A stretch of DNA of 64,000 nucleotides from Cytophagales bacterium (GTDB lineage Bacteria; Bacteroidota; Bacteroidia; Cytophagales; UBA9547), in the NCBI GenBank assembly GCA_013297755.1, contig JAAFIH010000021.1:1-64000 (forward strand), given 5' to 3'. Within the stretch, counting starts at the first letter, position 1. Every line of letters starts with the position of its first letter. Below the pieces are notes generated by a model that did no database searches, was not told the DNA's origin, and worked only from the letters and a program-made list of their open reading frames with translations. Positions 36,719 through 46,586 of the stretch are shown here, piece after piece. Made by a program: the position numbers and the translations under genes.

Positions 36719-36840
36719 AGACCAAATTTTACAACTGCACAACCTAGAACAAAACTTTTCGTTTTGCCCTGTTGTAGCAGAATCCAAAAGGAGGAACTTT
36801 AAATTCAACAATTTAAAAAACATTCTTTTTTTTAGTAATA
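36719..36840. repeat. Interspersed repeat family B, copy 2
   Basis: This stretch matches 38511-38640; shared pieces include TTTTGCCCTGTTGTAGCAGA (TTTTGCCTTGTTGTAGCAAA in the other) and AATCCAAA followed by a G-run and ACTTTA. It occupies most of the 293-bp gap between ppgK and pyrC; the rest of the gap is AT-rich. Confidence 0.7.
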
Positions 36841-36916
36841 TTTTTTTAAAAATTTATAAAATTTATAAGTGCTTTTGCCCTTGTTTTTAGTAGTACAACT
36901 GGTAATATTTAGTTGG

Positions 36917-38251
36917 TTAGCGGTCAAATTTTAATCTTTCTCCAGCTCCAAATTCTATAATTTTATTGTCGGCAAAGGCAATATTTCCATTAATAAATGT
37001 GTGTGTAACCTTACCTGTAAATGTTTTATTTTCAAAAGCCGACCATCCACAATGATACAGAATATTTGATTTTTGAACCATCCATTGATGATGTATGTCT
37101 ACAATTGCTAAATCAGCCTTGTATCCTTCTCTGATAAAACCACGTTGGTTTATATCAAAGAGCTGGGCAGGTTTGTGGCACATTTTATCTACTATTTTTT
37201 CTAACGAAATCTTACCTTGATGGTAAAATTCGAGCATCACATTGAGGCTATGCTGCACTAAGGGTCCGCCAGAAGGTGCTTGCAGATAGGGTTGTTGTTT
37301 TTCGTCCCAAGTATGTGGGGCATGGTCGGTGGCAATAATATCTAGCCTGTCGTCTAAGAGAGCGTCCCAAAGTGCTTTTTTGTGTTTTGCATCCTTTATA
37401 GCAGGATTCCATTTGATCAAATTACCTAGCGTATCATAATCTGAGGAATCAAACCATAAGTGATGTATACAAACTTCGGCAGTAATATTTTTATTTTTTA
37501 ATGGTAATTGATTTGTAAAAAAAACTAGCTCATCTTCAGTAGAAATATGCAATACGTGTAGTTTTGTGCTGCATTTTTTGGCTATACTTATGGCATATTC
37601 TGTCATGGCAAAACAAGCTTTTTCATTTCTTATTTCAGCATGGGCTTGGGGTGGAATATTGGTGCCGTATTTTTGTTTGGCTTTTTCGAGGTTAGCTTTT
37701 ACTATGGTATCGTTTTCAGAATGTATAGCTATCAACATTTGGGCGTTACAAAAAATTTGTTCCAATGTTTTTGGGTTTTCTACCAACATATCGCCAGTAG
37801 AGCTGCCCATAAATATTTTTATGCCACAAATATTATTTTTATCAGCTTGCAATACTTCAGCAGCGTTTTCGTTGGTAACTCCCATAAAAAACGAATAATT
37901 GGCCAACGAATGTTGTGATGCAATGTCATATTTTTGTTCTAATTTTTGGATAGTAGTTGCTGGTGGGTTGGTATTGGGCATTTCCATAAAACTGGTAACA
38001 GCCCCAGCCACTGCTGCTCTAGATTCGCTTCTGATGGTAGCTTTGTGGGTGAGGCCTGGCTCTCTAAAGTGTACCTGGTCGTCTATTATGCCAGGAATAA
38101 TATATTTGCCTGAAGCATCTATTTCTTGGGCATTTATGCCATCAATGTGAGGAGCAATTTTTTCGATTCTTCCATTTTTGATTAAAATATCAGAAACAAA
38201 AATCCTATTTTCATTGATAATATGCCCATTTTTTATTACTATTGATACCAT
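36917..38251 (-). CDS. pyrC: Dihydroorotase
   Basis: This 444-residue amidohydrolase catalyses the third step of pyrimidine synthesis. The first metal motif reads DDQVHFREPG, with Gln where most family members have the first His of HxH. From memory this variant is common in Bacteroidota dihydroorotases. Other motifs are present: IAIHSEND, KLHVLHISTEDE and ATDHAPHTWDEK. The C-terminus carries the amidohydrolase beta-sandwich (KADLAIVDIHH). It stands alone, with repeat-rich gaps on both sides. Confidence 0.93.
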   Translation of the reverse strand: MVSIVIKNGHIINENRIFVSDILIKNGRIEKIAPHIDGINAQEIDASGKYIIPGIIDDQVHFREPGLTHKATIRSESRAAVAGAVTSFMEMPNTNPPATTIQKLEQKYDIASQHSLANYSFFMGVTNENAAEVLQADKNNICGIKIFMGSSTGDMLVENPKTLEQIFCNAQMLIAIHSENDTIVKANLEKAKQKYGTNIPPQAHAEIRNEKACFAMTEYAISIAKKCSTKLHVLHISTEDELVFFTNQLPLKNKNITAEVCIHHLWFDSSDYDTLGNLIKWNPAIKDAKHKKALWDALLDDRLDIIATDHAPHTWDEKQQPYLQAPSGGPLVQHSLNVMLEFYHQGKISLEKIVDKMCHKPAQLFDINQRGFIREGYKADLAIVDIHHQWMVQKSNILYHCGWSAFENKTFTGKVTHTFINGNIAFADNKIIEFGAGERLKFDR

Positions 38252-38350
38252 GTTGAAAGTACAAATTTTTAATAATTTTTATAAAAGTTAAAAATAAATA
38301 AAAAAATCAGATGTTTAATTTTTTTTCAAATCAAAGCATAAATAAACTAG

Positions 38351-38482
38351 TATATTGAACCGAAAAACAAATATTACAATTTTATTTTAAACCCAACCCA
38401 AACCAATTTCTGTTACGATGCCACAGAATCCAAGTGGGAGAAAAGTTATAGGAATGTAATTTTAATTTTTCGGTTTGATATA
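38351..38482. repeat. Interspersed repeat family A, copy 4 (long form)
   Basis: This ~130-bp element starts TATTGAACCGAAAAACAA and ends TTTTTCGGTTTGATATA, giving inverted termini around AACCGAAAAA. The long internal module AATTTCTGTTACGATGCCAC then AGAATCCAAGTGGGAG also occurs, diverged, at 328-388 and 27032-27092. Confidence 0.85.
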
Positions 38483-38510
38483 AAAACCCTCAAATTAAAT
38501 TTCAAAAGCC

Positions 38511-38640
38511 TTATACAAACCCAATTTAACAACAGCACACCCTTGAATAAAACTTTAGTTTTGCCTTGTTGTAGCAAAATCCAAAGGGGGGGACTTTAGA
38601 TTCAAATACACAAAAAACTTCCTTTTTTGGTAATATTTTA
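38511..38640. repeat. Interspersed repeat family B, copy 3
   Basis: This is the partner of 36719-36840, with matching order of blocks: CCAATTTAACAAC, GCACAC, AAAACTTTAGTTTTGCC, TTGTTGTAGCAAAATCCAAA and AAAAAACTTCC. It lies directly next to a family A copy. Confidence 0.7.
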
Positions 38641-38718
38641 TTTTTATTGGATAATATTTTTAAATGCCTTTCCTTTAGTATTCAAAGTGATAGATGTTTT
38701 AGAAGATTTCTTACTGCA

Positions 38719-41700
38719 TTATTCTTTTATCAATTTCAAATGTAGAGATTTGCCATTGATAATGCAATTTAGTATATATGTGCCTTGCGATAATCCAAGT
38801 TCGTTGCTATCAATATCGATTGTATGTTTTCCTTTTGATAAAATTTGTTTGTAATCAAAATTTAGTTTTCTACCCAATAAGTCATATATCGAAAGTGTAA
38901 CATAACTTTCGTTTTGGTCTATTTCTAATTTAACAGATGTAAAACCAGTAAATGGATTAGGGTAAACTTCTATTAAATTTTTAGTCGTTTGGAGTGTGTC
39001 TTGTATTAGATTTTCAGAATCTAAAACTGTCATACGTGTGTTGTTGTAAGGGGAACTGCCACATTGCGAATATTTTGTAGCAAAATTATTACCTGCGTAA
39101 TATACATCTTTATCAAAATAGTTTCCAAGTGTGTAGACATTAGAAAAATTATCAGTTTTCAAAGAAAAATGATTTAAAAATAAAACTTTATTAGGTAATC
39201 CTGGAAAATTTGGAACACTTAAAGTAACTGGTACCCTCCATTTCTCACTTCCATTACTACCATTTATTCTTTGAAGAAAACTACCATTGGTAGAATATAT
39301 ATTTCCATAATTATCCAAAATCCAATTTCCAATTACCAAATTAAATTCAGACCAAACTTGATTACCAATATAATTCAACTTAATAAGAGAACCGTCAAAA
39401 CTTTTAATATAAATGTTTCCTTTTTTGTCAGATTTTATTTCAAACGCATGCTTGTTACTTAAAATTTTTGTATATTTTATTTCACCGTTAAAATCTTTTT
39501 TAATAATTTTTAAATCATTACCAATATTTTCTGCACTATAAAAGTTACCTAAATCATCCGTTTCTATAAGTGGTATTGAAAGGTAGTCTGTTGTACTTAT
39601 TTCATTATTTGAAGATGAATATTTTCTAACTACTTTTTGAGTTGCACCAAATCCACCTGCTACATACAAATTACCATATATATCAGTTTTAATGATAGGA
39701 CTATTAATATCAGATATTGTAAATACTACTTCTCCAATGTTGTTTATTTTGGTAACAAGATTTTCATTTTGGCAAGAAACATATAAATCACCATTTTTTC
39801 CCTTATTCAAAATTGATTTACCACAATCTCCTATATTTAAGTTAATTGACCATAATGGAGTTCCTGTATAAGAGTCATATTTTATAAGTATATTTGTTGT
39901 AATATTGTTTGTAGTATTCTTTCCCAACACCCATGTACCAAAATTTTTATTTGACACAATTTCTACACCACTAAATCTACTGCCACTTGTACCTAAATTA
40001 ATACCACAATTTATAGATAAATTATCTGGATTATATACATTTTGCCATTTTTGAATACCATTAGTCCCAATTTTTGTTACTGCAAACGTACTTAAATTAC
40101 AATTATAATATCTATACCCACCACCTGATGAAAGTATATATAGATTATTTTCTACATCAAAATCAATAGAATAATTCGTTATATAAAATGGTATATCAAA
40201 TTGTGTAGCCCATTCTTTATTCACACTTGGACTTGTATTAACTTCAAATACTACTGAAGCAGATTTTTGTTCGCAACCATTGGTTGTGGTGTAGGTAAGT
40301 GTATTGAATTTGGGTAAAAATGATTGAGGTGTAAATATCCCATCTGCACTTATACCACTACCCGACCACAACCCACCTATGGGCAAAGCCTCGATTTTGA
40401 AAGGTGCTTCGTAAGAACATATTGCACTATTGACTGCACTTGTAATTGTTGGACTTTCAAATGAGGTTGTATTGATGTTGCCAACCATAGTTGTAGTAAA
40501 AGTAATGCAGTCTAACATTTGTTTTGCTTCGAGTTTGAAAATGCCAGTATTCAATCCCAAAATTGTACAAATATTTGCATTAGCATTTTCTAAAATAGCA
40601 CTACCATTTACTTCCCAATGGTATTTTGCATCTTTGTCAAATGGCAAAGAAAAGGTATTTTTACTATTTGGACATATAGATAAATTCCCTGAAATACTTA
40701 TTACACCTGATTGAACTATTCCAGTTGATATGCTCAAATTTCGCTCTGCCACTGCTACTCCACATAAGCCTGTGGCCGATAGGCTATATAACCCTGATTC
40801 TGAAGTTTTTAAACTTTGCCCTGTGGCGGTAGTAATATTTGTGCCATTTCGGGCCCACTGAAACACAAAAGGCCCTGGGTAGCTATTGCCAGTAGGGTCG
40901 GCCACAAAAGTGGCTGCTACAAAATTGGTAGCACATACTGTTGTAGGTGTGCTTGTAAGAATGGCAACTACTGGGGCTGGCAATACAGTAATATTGGCAG
41001 ATTTTGTGTTTGTACAATTATTGGCATCTGTGTATGAATATATAATTTTATTAATACCAACATTTGTAATATTAGGCACAAAATTATTACTAACTACACC
41101 AGTACCTGTCCACACACCAGTAGATGGACTTGGCAGTATGCTCAAATCTACTGCATTGGCATTGAAACATACCCCTGCCAAGCTAGAAATTGTAATCGTA
41201 GGCAGGGCAAACACTGTAACAGTAGTCATACTGCTTGGCGTAATGGCACTAAAGCATCCATCTTTTAAGGCTCTTAGGGTATAAACGCCTGCTTGGGTGG
41301 GTTGTATACCTGCTATGGTTGGGTTTTGGATAGAAATGCTATAATTATTACTTGCATTTGTCCATTGATAGGTGGCTCCTGCAATGGTGGAAGCACGCAA
41401 AACTACATTTTCGTTTTGGCACACTGGGCCATTGTTGCTGGCCTCTGGGGCTGCTGGCAAACCTACAATAGTAATAATTTTGGAGGCTGTATTGACACAG
41501 CCAGATGGGCTTGTGTAATTATACATGAGTATATGTGTGCCAATATTGGCCCCTGAAGGTGTAAATAAATTGTTGAGTAAAGCCACCGAATTTTTGCTCC
41601 ACACACCACCCAAAGGCGAAGCAACACTTGGCACAAATGCAGGCTCGTTCATACATACACGCTCGGCAGGGCCAAAAGCAATCATAGGGCCTACTGTGAT

Positions 41701-44700
41701 AGTGCTAGAGGTGGCATTGCTACATTTGGTTGCAGGGCTTGTGTAGGTATAGGTAATGCTATGCACCCCAAACCCAGCCACTGAGGCTATAAAAAAGTAG
41801 CGATTTCCAATTTTTTGCACTCCCATACCCGAAAATGTGCCGCCATTGGGCTGGGCAGTTAGCACATAGCGAGGCGATTTGAAGCAAAGTTCTACTGGTG
41901 CAAATATAGAAAGACCTGGGAGGGAGTTGACTATAACGGTAACTTTGCGTGGCAAACTCTCGCAACCTCTTACAAAACCAGTTACTGAATAGACACCAGC
42001 TTGGTCTAATGTAACATTTGGAAATGTATAAAAATTAGCAAAAGTGCTGAATAGTTCCTCTTCTGGATTTTTGAATACATAGCTACTACAAAAATTGCCT
42101 GTTATAGATAGCACCAAATCGTTGCCCTCGCACACGCGCACTTTAGGTACAATAGGAGCCGAAGGTATAGTTTGTACTGTGATAGTAGTAGTAGCAAAAT
42201 TGTTACAACCCAACACATCTGTATAGGTGTAGGTGTAGGCAATAGGTGTATTTATTGGCAAATTAGCATTTACAGTAATTCTGCCATCTCTGGTAATATT
42301 GGTGCCAGACCAAAAAGCTGTGCCAGGTGTACTATTGGTTCTAAATCCATTTGGGGGCAAAGGACCAAAACCAGTAAGCGTAAGTGGCCGTGGACGATCG
42401 CAATAATTGGTTTGGGCAGGAAGGGTAATGAGGGGGCGAGTGTCAAAAATTTGTTCTGTTGGCGAAAACCATTCAATTGCTGATAAGCCATCACTATTAC
42501 ATCCTATTGATAATATAACTTTGTACTTTTTGCAGTTTTTAAAACTTATACCAAGTAGTGTTCTTAAATTAACATTTTTATCAAAAATACCTGTCGTAGT
42601 AGCCACAAATATTGCACCTAAAATTGTTTGATTTTGGTTATCAAGCTCAAATACTTCGTATTTTCTAACATTATGATATGATATTGCAGGTGAGTTTATG
42701 AATAAATCTATTGTTGTGCCATTTATTGTTACTAAAACATCAAAGTTAGTATTCAATTTTGTATTAGACATAAAAATACAAGCTGATTCACAATTATTTC
42801 CCAAAATACTAGAAAATGGTGTCATTGGATTTTTCCCAATAAAGTAATTTTCAGCTAAAATAAAATTTGTGCTTTTAGGTATTTTAAATTTTGAATTAGG
42901 ATTTGGTAGTGGGCTATCTATGCATACATAGCCTTCGTTACTTACTTTTACGCTACCATTAACATCAAAAGCAAAATTTGAAAAACTACTTCCACTAGGT
43001 TTTGCTAAAAGAGTACCACCTTTATTAATTGTAAGTGTTGTATTTTCAAGAAAATAATGTTGCAAATCATCCATTGCATAATACATTTTGTCATTTATTA
43101 CTATGTTTTTGTAAATAACGCAAGGTTGATTTTGAGGATTACCATTTTTGGTTAAAATAAATGGTTTATTTAAAATGGCATAGTCATCTAAACTAGCCCC
43201 TGAAAATGTTGCAGTTGGTAAATTGGTTGGCAACCAAAAGAAGTTTATATTTTGGGTAATGTTTTCGTTTGGCACTGGATCATTATTGGCATCCAAACCT
43301 GATTTGAAAAGTGTAATATTAATTTTTAAATTATTCCATCCTCTTTTCATACCCAAAACTGTACGTGGGTCAAAACTAAAAATGTTAGGAAAGCTATTAA
43401 GTTCATTACCTAAATTACCAACTACACCAGGAGTTATTTGAGAATCCCAAACACTACTTGGCACTGTTATATTATTGATCATTACATTTTCCATTGTTAC
43501 TCCAGTTGCAAACTCAACAGCATTCCATTTGCCTGATGTGATAAATGCAACAGAAATTTGTTCATCTATCACAGATTCAAAAACTTTTATTTTGGGTATG
43601 CACAAATTTGGAGCAAAAAGTTTAAAACCAGTTTCATAGCCCCATTTATTGGCTACTATAAATCTATACCTGTATGGATTTTGAACATCTGATATTGGAT
43701 TTGGGGATATGGCTACTGGATAGTATAATTCATTGCCATATTCGCTTTTGCCAAAAGTGCCGCTATTAGATAAATATCGACCATATTTGTCTAAAATATG
43801 TAGTTTGCCTTTAAAATCAGTAACATACCATTTTTCTTCTGTTTGCATAAATGCTAAGTTTGAAAGTTGAAATGTATCTGCTACAAAAGTTACGTGTGAT
43901 AATTTTATTTTGGAATTAGTATTATCATATTCGTTGAAAAACGAAAATATACGATTATTACTAGTTAATGCCATAGTAGTTCCGTTTTCGTAAGCATCTA
44001 TTCTTATTATATTGGCTGTTTGATAATCTACATTATCGTTGGTTGGGTGTGTAAAGTAGTCATATTTTTGGACAGACAAAGCTAGATCTGGCATTCCATT
44101 AGCACCCAATGGGATTTTTGAGAGTCCATTATCGTCTGCCAAAAGCAAAAAACTCTCTGCACTACCACTACCTAAGTTTTTATATCCTGCTATATCGTTT
44201 GGTTTATTAAAAGTGATATTATTATACGTGGCGTTATTGATGATTCCTATTTTGGAAACAGAAAATTCTCCATCAGCTGTGTGATTAATTTTAAGCACTT
44301 TTATTTCTGGTAAATTATAATAATTGCCTGCATCCAATACATACAAATAACCGTTGATATAATTTACTGCAATGGGTTTATAAAATGAATATTCGCCTGC
44401 CTTATTGCCATATTGCCATGGATTGAGTCCTTCTCGAATAAAAGTAAGATTATTGAAAATTACATCTGTAACTACAGATGTAAGCAAATAATTAGAAAAT
44501 TGGGTATAGTTGGCATTAAATGGCTCTATAAAAGCTGTAGCATCTGAAATAGTGCCAAAATAGGAATCTTTAAATTCTGTTTCATTGCCTGGTACATCTT
44601 TGCCTGAAAGTACAGTGCCAAATTGTACTTTAAATTTTTTGGTGCCGCATACATTTACAAACAATATTTTTTCGCACCATTCAAATTCTAGTTTAAGAGG

Positions 44701-45297
44701 GGTAAAATTTATTTGGCTGAAAGTAACATCTTCACTTGCAGTTTCGGCTCCTAAAGTATTTTTAAATCCATCGTTTAAACTCAAAAAATATTCAGGGAAT
44801 TGAATCTTAGACACGCCATTTTCATTTTTCAAATAAGGCAATTCTATAACATTATACGCTAATGTATCTATGCTTGATGTGTTGCTAGCAGAGGCTGTTC
44901 TTGCATTTGTTGCATTATTTCTAAGGGCAAAATCAGTGATTACTGCCCTGCCTTTGGCATTGTTTTGTATTGTAAAACGAAGGCTAAAAACTTGGTCATT
45001 TTCGGTATTTTTTATTTTGTATGCCCCATTGTCTGTACCCAAAAATTGGTAAGGTATAACAGTATAAGTACGATAAAAAGCATTGTTTTGGGCTGCAGCT
45101 AGTAGTTTTTTGCTACCTGTGCTAAATACAAAATTTTTGATAAAATCTTGGTATTTGTCCTCGCTTTCAAAATATGATTTGAGCAGTTGCACATTACCTT
45201 CTTTGATATGTTGGGCAATGTCTGATTGTTGTGCAATTGTTGATTGTAATAAACAAAATGTAAGAAATAATAAAATTATTTTTTTTGATGTTTTCAT
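38719..45297 (-). CDS. Giant secreted protein with T9SS type A C-terminal sorting domain
   Basis: This 2192-residue protein has a signal peptide (residues 1-22, ending STIAQ). After an N-terminal region (~25-250), a beta-propeller-like part follows (~280-560, e.g. INGYLYVLDAGNYY and FLLLADDNGLSKIPLG). A parallel-beta/CARD-like stretch comes next, then Ig-like modules at ~1030-1610 (many with IVGLPAAPEAS-type openings and CVN/CTN cysteines). A second propeller-like part (~1640-2080) carries ENNLYILSSGGG and NGDLYVSCQNEN. Residues ~2105-2192 are the type A sorting signal (VYPNPFTGF ... IYDLLGRKL ... LSQGTYILNC). It is exported through T9SS and surface-exposed or released. It starts 3 nt after the 392-residue paralogue, so it is the last gene of a five-gene operon. 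The function is unknown. Confidence 0.92.
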   Translation of the reverse strand: MKTSKKIILLFLTFCLLQSTIAQQSDIAQHIKEGNVQLLKSYFESEDKYQDFIKNFVFSTGSKKLLAAAQNNAFYRTYTVIPYQFLGTDNGAYKIKNTENDQVFSLRFTIQNNAKGRAVITDFALRNNATNARTASASNTSSIDTLAYNVIELPYLKNENGVSKIQFPEYFLSLNDGFKNTLGAETASEDVTFSQINFTPLKLEFEWCEKILFVNVCGTKKFKVQFGTVLSGKDVPGNETEFKDSYFGTISDATAFIEPFNANYTQFSNYLLTSVVTDVIFNNLTFIREGLNPWQYGNKAGEYSFYKPIAVNYINGYLYVLDAGNYYNLPEIKVLKINHTADGEFSVSKIGIINNATYNNITFNKPNDIAGYKNLGSGSAESFLLLADDNGLSKIPLGANGMPDLALSVQKYDYFTHPTNDNVDYQTANIIRIDAYENGTTMALTSNNRIFSFFNEYDNTNSKIKLSHVTFVADTFQLSNLAFMQTEEKWYVTDFKGKLHILDKYGRYLSNSGTFGKSEYGNELYYPVAISPNPISDVQNPYRYRFIVANKWGYETGFKLFAPNLCIPKIKVFESVIDEQISVAFITSGKWNAVEFATGVTMENVMINNITVPSSVWDSQITPGVVGNLGNELNSFPNIFSFDPRTVLGMKRGWNNLKINITLFKSGLDANNDPVPNENITQNINFFWLPTNLPTATFSGASLDDYAILNKPFILTKNGNPQNQPCVIYKNIVINDKMYYAMDDLQHYFLENTTLTINKGGTLLAKPSGSSFSNFAFDVNGSVKVSNEGYVCIDSPLPNPNSKFKIPKSTNFILAENYFIGKNPMTPFSSILGNNCESACIFMSNTKLNTNFDVLVTINGTTIDLFINSPAISYHNVRKYEVFELDNQNQTILGAIFVATTTGIFDKNVNLRTLLGISFKNCKKYKVILSIGCNSDGLSAIEWFSPTEQIFDTRPLITLPAQTNYCDRPRPLTLTGFGPLPPNGFRTNSTPGTAFWSGTNITRDGRITVNANLPINTPIAYTYTYTDVLGCNNFATTTITVQTIPSAPIVPKVRVCEGNDLVLSITGNFCSSYVFKNPEEELFSTFANFYTFPNVTLDQAGVYSVTGFVRGCESLPRKVTVIVNSLPGLSIFAPVELCFKSPRYVLTAQPNGGTFSGMGVQKIGNRYFFIASVAGFGVHSITYTYTSPATKCSNATSSTITVGPMIAFGPAERVCMNEPAFVPSVASPLGGVWSKNSVALLNNLFTPSGANIGTHILMYNYTSPSGCVNTASKIITIVGLPAAPEASNNGPVCQNENVVLRASTIAGATYQWTNASNNYSISIQNPTIAGIQPTQAGVYTLRALKDGCFSAITPSSMTTVTVFALPTITISSLAGVCFNANAVDLSILPSPSTGVWTGTGVVSNNFVPNITNVGINKIIYSYTDANNCTNTKSANITVLPAPVVAILTSTPTTVCATNFVAATFVADPTGNSYPGPFVFQWARNGTNITTATGQSLKTSESGLYSLSATGLCGVAVAERNLSISTGIVQSGVISISGNLSICPNSKNTFSLPFDKDAKYHWEVNGSAILENANANICTILGLNTGIFKLEAKQMLDCITFTTTMVGNINTTSFESPTITSAVNSAICSYEAPFKIEALPIGGLWSGSGISADGIFTPQSFLPKFNTLTYTTTNGCEQKSASVVFEVNTSPSVNKEWATQFDIPFYITNYSIDFDVENNLYILSSGGGYRYYNCNLSTFAVTKIGTNGIQKWQNVYNPDNLSINCGINLGTSGSRFSGVEIVSNKNFGTWVLGKNTTNNITTNILIKYDSYTGTPLWSINLNIGDCGKSILNKGKNGDLYVSCQNENLVTKINNIGEVVFTISDINSPIIKTDIYGNLYVAGGFGATQKVVRKYSSSNNEISTTDYLSIPLIETDDLGNFYSAENIGNDLKIIKKDFNGEIKYTKILSNKHAFEIKSDKKGNIYIKSFDGSLIKLNYIGNQVWSEFNLVIGNWILDNYGNIYSTNGSFLQRINGSNGSEKWRVPVTLSVPNFPGLPNKVLFLNHFSLKTDNFSNVYTLGNYFDKDVYYAGNNFATKYSQCGSSPYNNTRMTVLDSENLIQDTLQTTKNLIEVYPNPFTGFTSVKLEIDQNESYVTLSIYDLLGRKLNFDYKQILSKGKHTIDIDSNELGLSQGTYILNCIINGKSLHLKLIKE

Positions 45298-45300
45298 AGT

Positions 45301-46479
45301 TTATTTATCCTTGAATATTGACTCTGCTTGTTTTATCGAAAATAAATCTTTTCTCGTGTTTTTTTCATTTTTTAAAGATGTACTTCTATCAATATTAAAT
45401 TTCATATAATCATACAAATACTTAGTATCCTTTGCATAAATCTTGTATATTCTGTTTAAAATTTTGGCAGGTGCATCTAAACTTTGACTTGAATCATAAT
45501 TATAGTAAGCATATCCTGTTAAAATATCGAAAATTTCTTCATGGTATAGATAAGGCGAATACTGCAACCTATCTTTAAAAAACTTTATAGTTTCTTCATC
45601 TTTAGTAATAAATTTTATCATTTCGGAAATTTTATCTTTTGGCGGTTCTAAAAAATACTTTGTTTGCATAGAAATACCTTTATATTCAAAATATTCTTTT
45701 ATTTCGTACTTATATTGCTTGTATAGTAAATAATGGGCTATATTGCTATTTTTATCTTGCAATAAATTATAGTTTTTTCTTATATTGTTTTCACAATATA
45801 TAAAAGATTGCAAGGGTTCTAGTTCTAACAATACTCGTTCGTCAGCTTCCAAATGTTTTGACAAAATGAGTGAATCGTGTTTGTTGCTATTAATATTAAA
45901 ATAAAAATCGGTAGAAAGGTAGCCATTAGGTTTTAGTTTTAAAATAAAAGTAGTTTTATAGCTACCCTCACAAAATTGATAAAAATAATTAAGAGTTTGA
46001 TATTGCACAATTGTATCTCTAGGCATAAGATTGTAATTATAAGATTTATGTTCTTTAATTAGCCATGGTTGATAACCGTGGTCAGAGCGTATCTCAAAAT
46101 GTCTAAAGTTAGGATAAAACGTGCATTTCGCACGTGCTGTATCACCATGCATAAATGTAGTTTTTAATTTTTCTAACCATATTTCCATCTCTTGTTTACA
46201 CTCTTGAGGTTGAATTTCAAATTTGCCTAGTGTGTTTTTTTTATAAAATACTGCACCAGCATAGTCAAATAAAGGATACACTTTAATAGTGTCTTTGGTT
46301 GGGTTATATATTCTGCCAATCAATTGTAACCATATAAACGAAGGATGTGATATAAAAGTCAAACTATCTTTATAATTTGTAATTTTCATTGAAGCAGAGT
46401 CAGACTGTGCATTTGTTTTTAATATAAAACAAATTGAAATAGCTGATATTAAAATTTTGATGTGGTTATTCGCAGTCAT
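45301..46479 (-). CDS. Secreted protein of unknown function, tandem paralogue 2 (392 residues)
   Basis: The signal peptide is MTANNHIKILISAISICFIL plus KTNAQ, nearly identical to the neighbouring 397-residue protein. Residues ~185-322 are almost identical to it (KPNGYLSTDFYF through EIFDILTGYA), whereas residues ~45-180 and the segment near 330-380 differ clearly. The N-terminal half looks like a beta-rich domain (IGRIYNPTKDTIKVYP ... FYKKNTLGKFEIQP); the C-terminal half is helical. I recognise no family. The upstream junction shows it arose by tandem duplication. It is 3 nt before the giant T9SS gene. Confidence 0.8.
   Translation of the reverse strand: MTANNHIKILISAISICFILKTNAQSDSASMKITNYKDSLTFISHPSFIWLQLIGRIYNPTKDTIKVYPLFDYAGAVFYKKNTLGKFEIQPQECKQEMEIWLEKLKTTFMHGDTARAKCTFYPNFRHFEIRSDHGYQPWLIKEHKSYNYNLMPRDTIVQYQTLNYFYQFCEGSYKTTFILKLKPNGYLSTDFYFNINSNKHDSLILSKHLEADERVLLELEPLQSFIYCENNIRKNYNLLQDKNSNIAHYLLYKQYKYEIKEYFEYKGISMQTKYFLEPPKDKISEMIKFITKDEETIKFFKDRLQYSPYLYHEEIFDILTGYAYYNYDSSQSLDAPAKILNRIYKIYAKDTKYLYDYMKFNIDRSTSLKNEKNTRKDLFSIKQAESIFKDK
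45516..45930 (-). repeat. Near-identical segment shared with the upstream paralogue (copy 2)
   Basis: About 400 bp here match 46808-47222 with only around a dozen differences, while the flanking coding sequence is much more diverged. This suggests gene conversion or selection against change in the helical C-terminal half. Confidence 0.85.
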
Positions 46480-46586
46480 TTCCTCAGATAGATAAACGGT
46501 TGATTAATACATTTCTGTGCCCTTCACAGAATTCAAGTTTTGATACTTGTAAGTTATAAAATTATTTTTTTTGATGTTTTCATAGT
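46480..46586. pseudogene. Tandem-duplication junction with remnants of two genes
   Basis: Bases 46480-46534 copy the 3' end of the metallopeptidase gene (compare 47781-47835; ends at GAATTC). On the minus strand the copy's reading frame is broken by a TGA where the original has AGA. Bases ~46556-46586 copy the 5' end of the giant T9SS gene (TTTGATGTTTTCATAGTTTA, as at 45288-45307). Between them lie ~20 novel bases. The unit duplicated was therefore protease tail + 390-residue gene + giant-gene head. Confidence 0.85.

Larger units (their letters stand above)
38252..38718. other. Repeat-filled intergenic region
   Basis: These 467 bp carry one complete repeat-family A copy (38351-38482) followed directly by a family B copy (38511-38640). 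I see no coding sequence in either strand. Confidence 0.7.
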
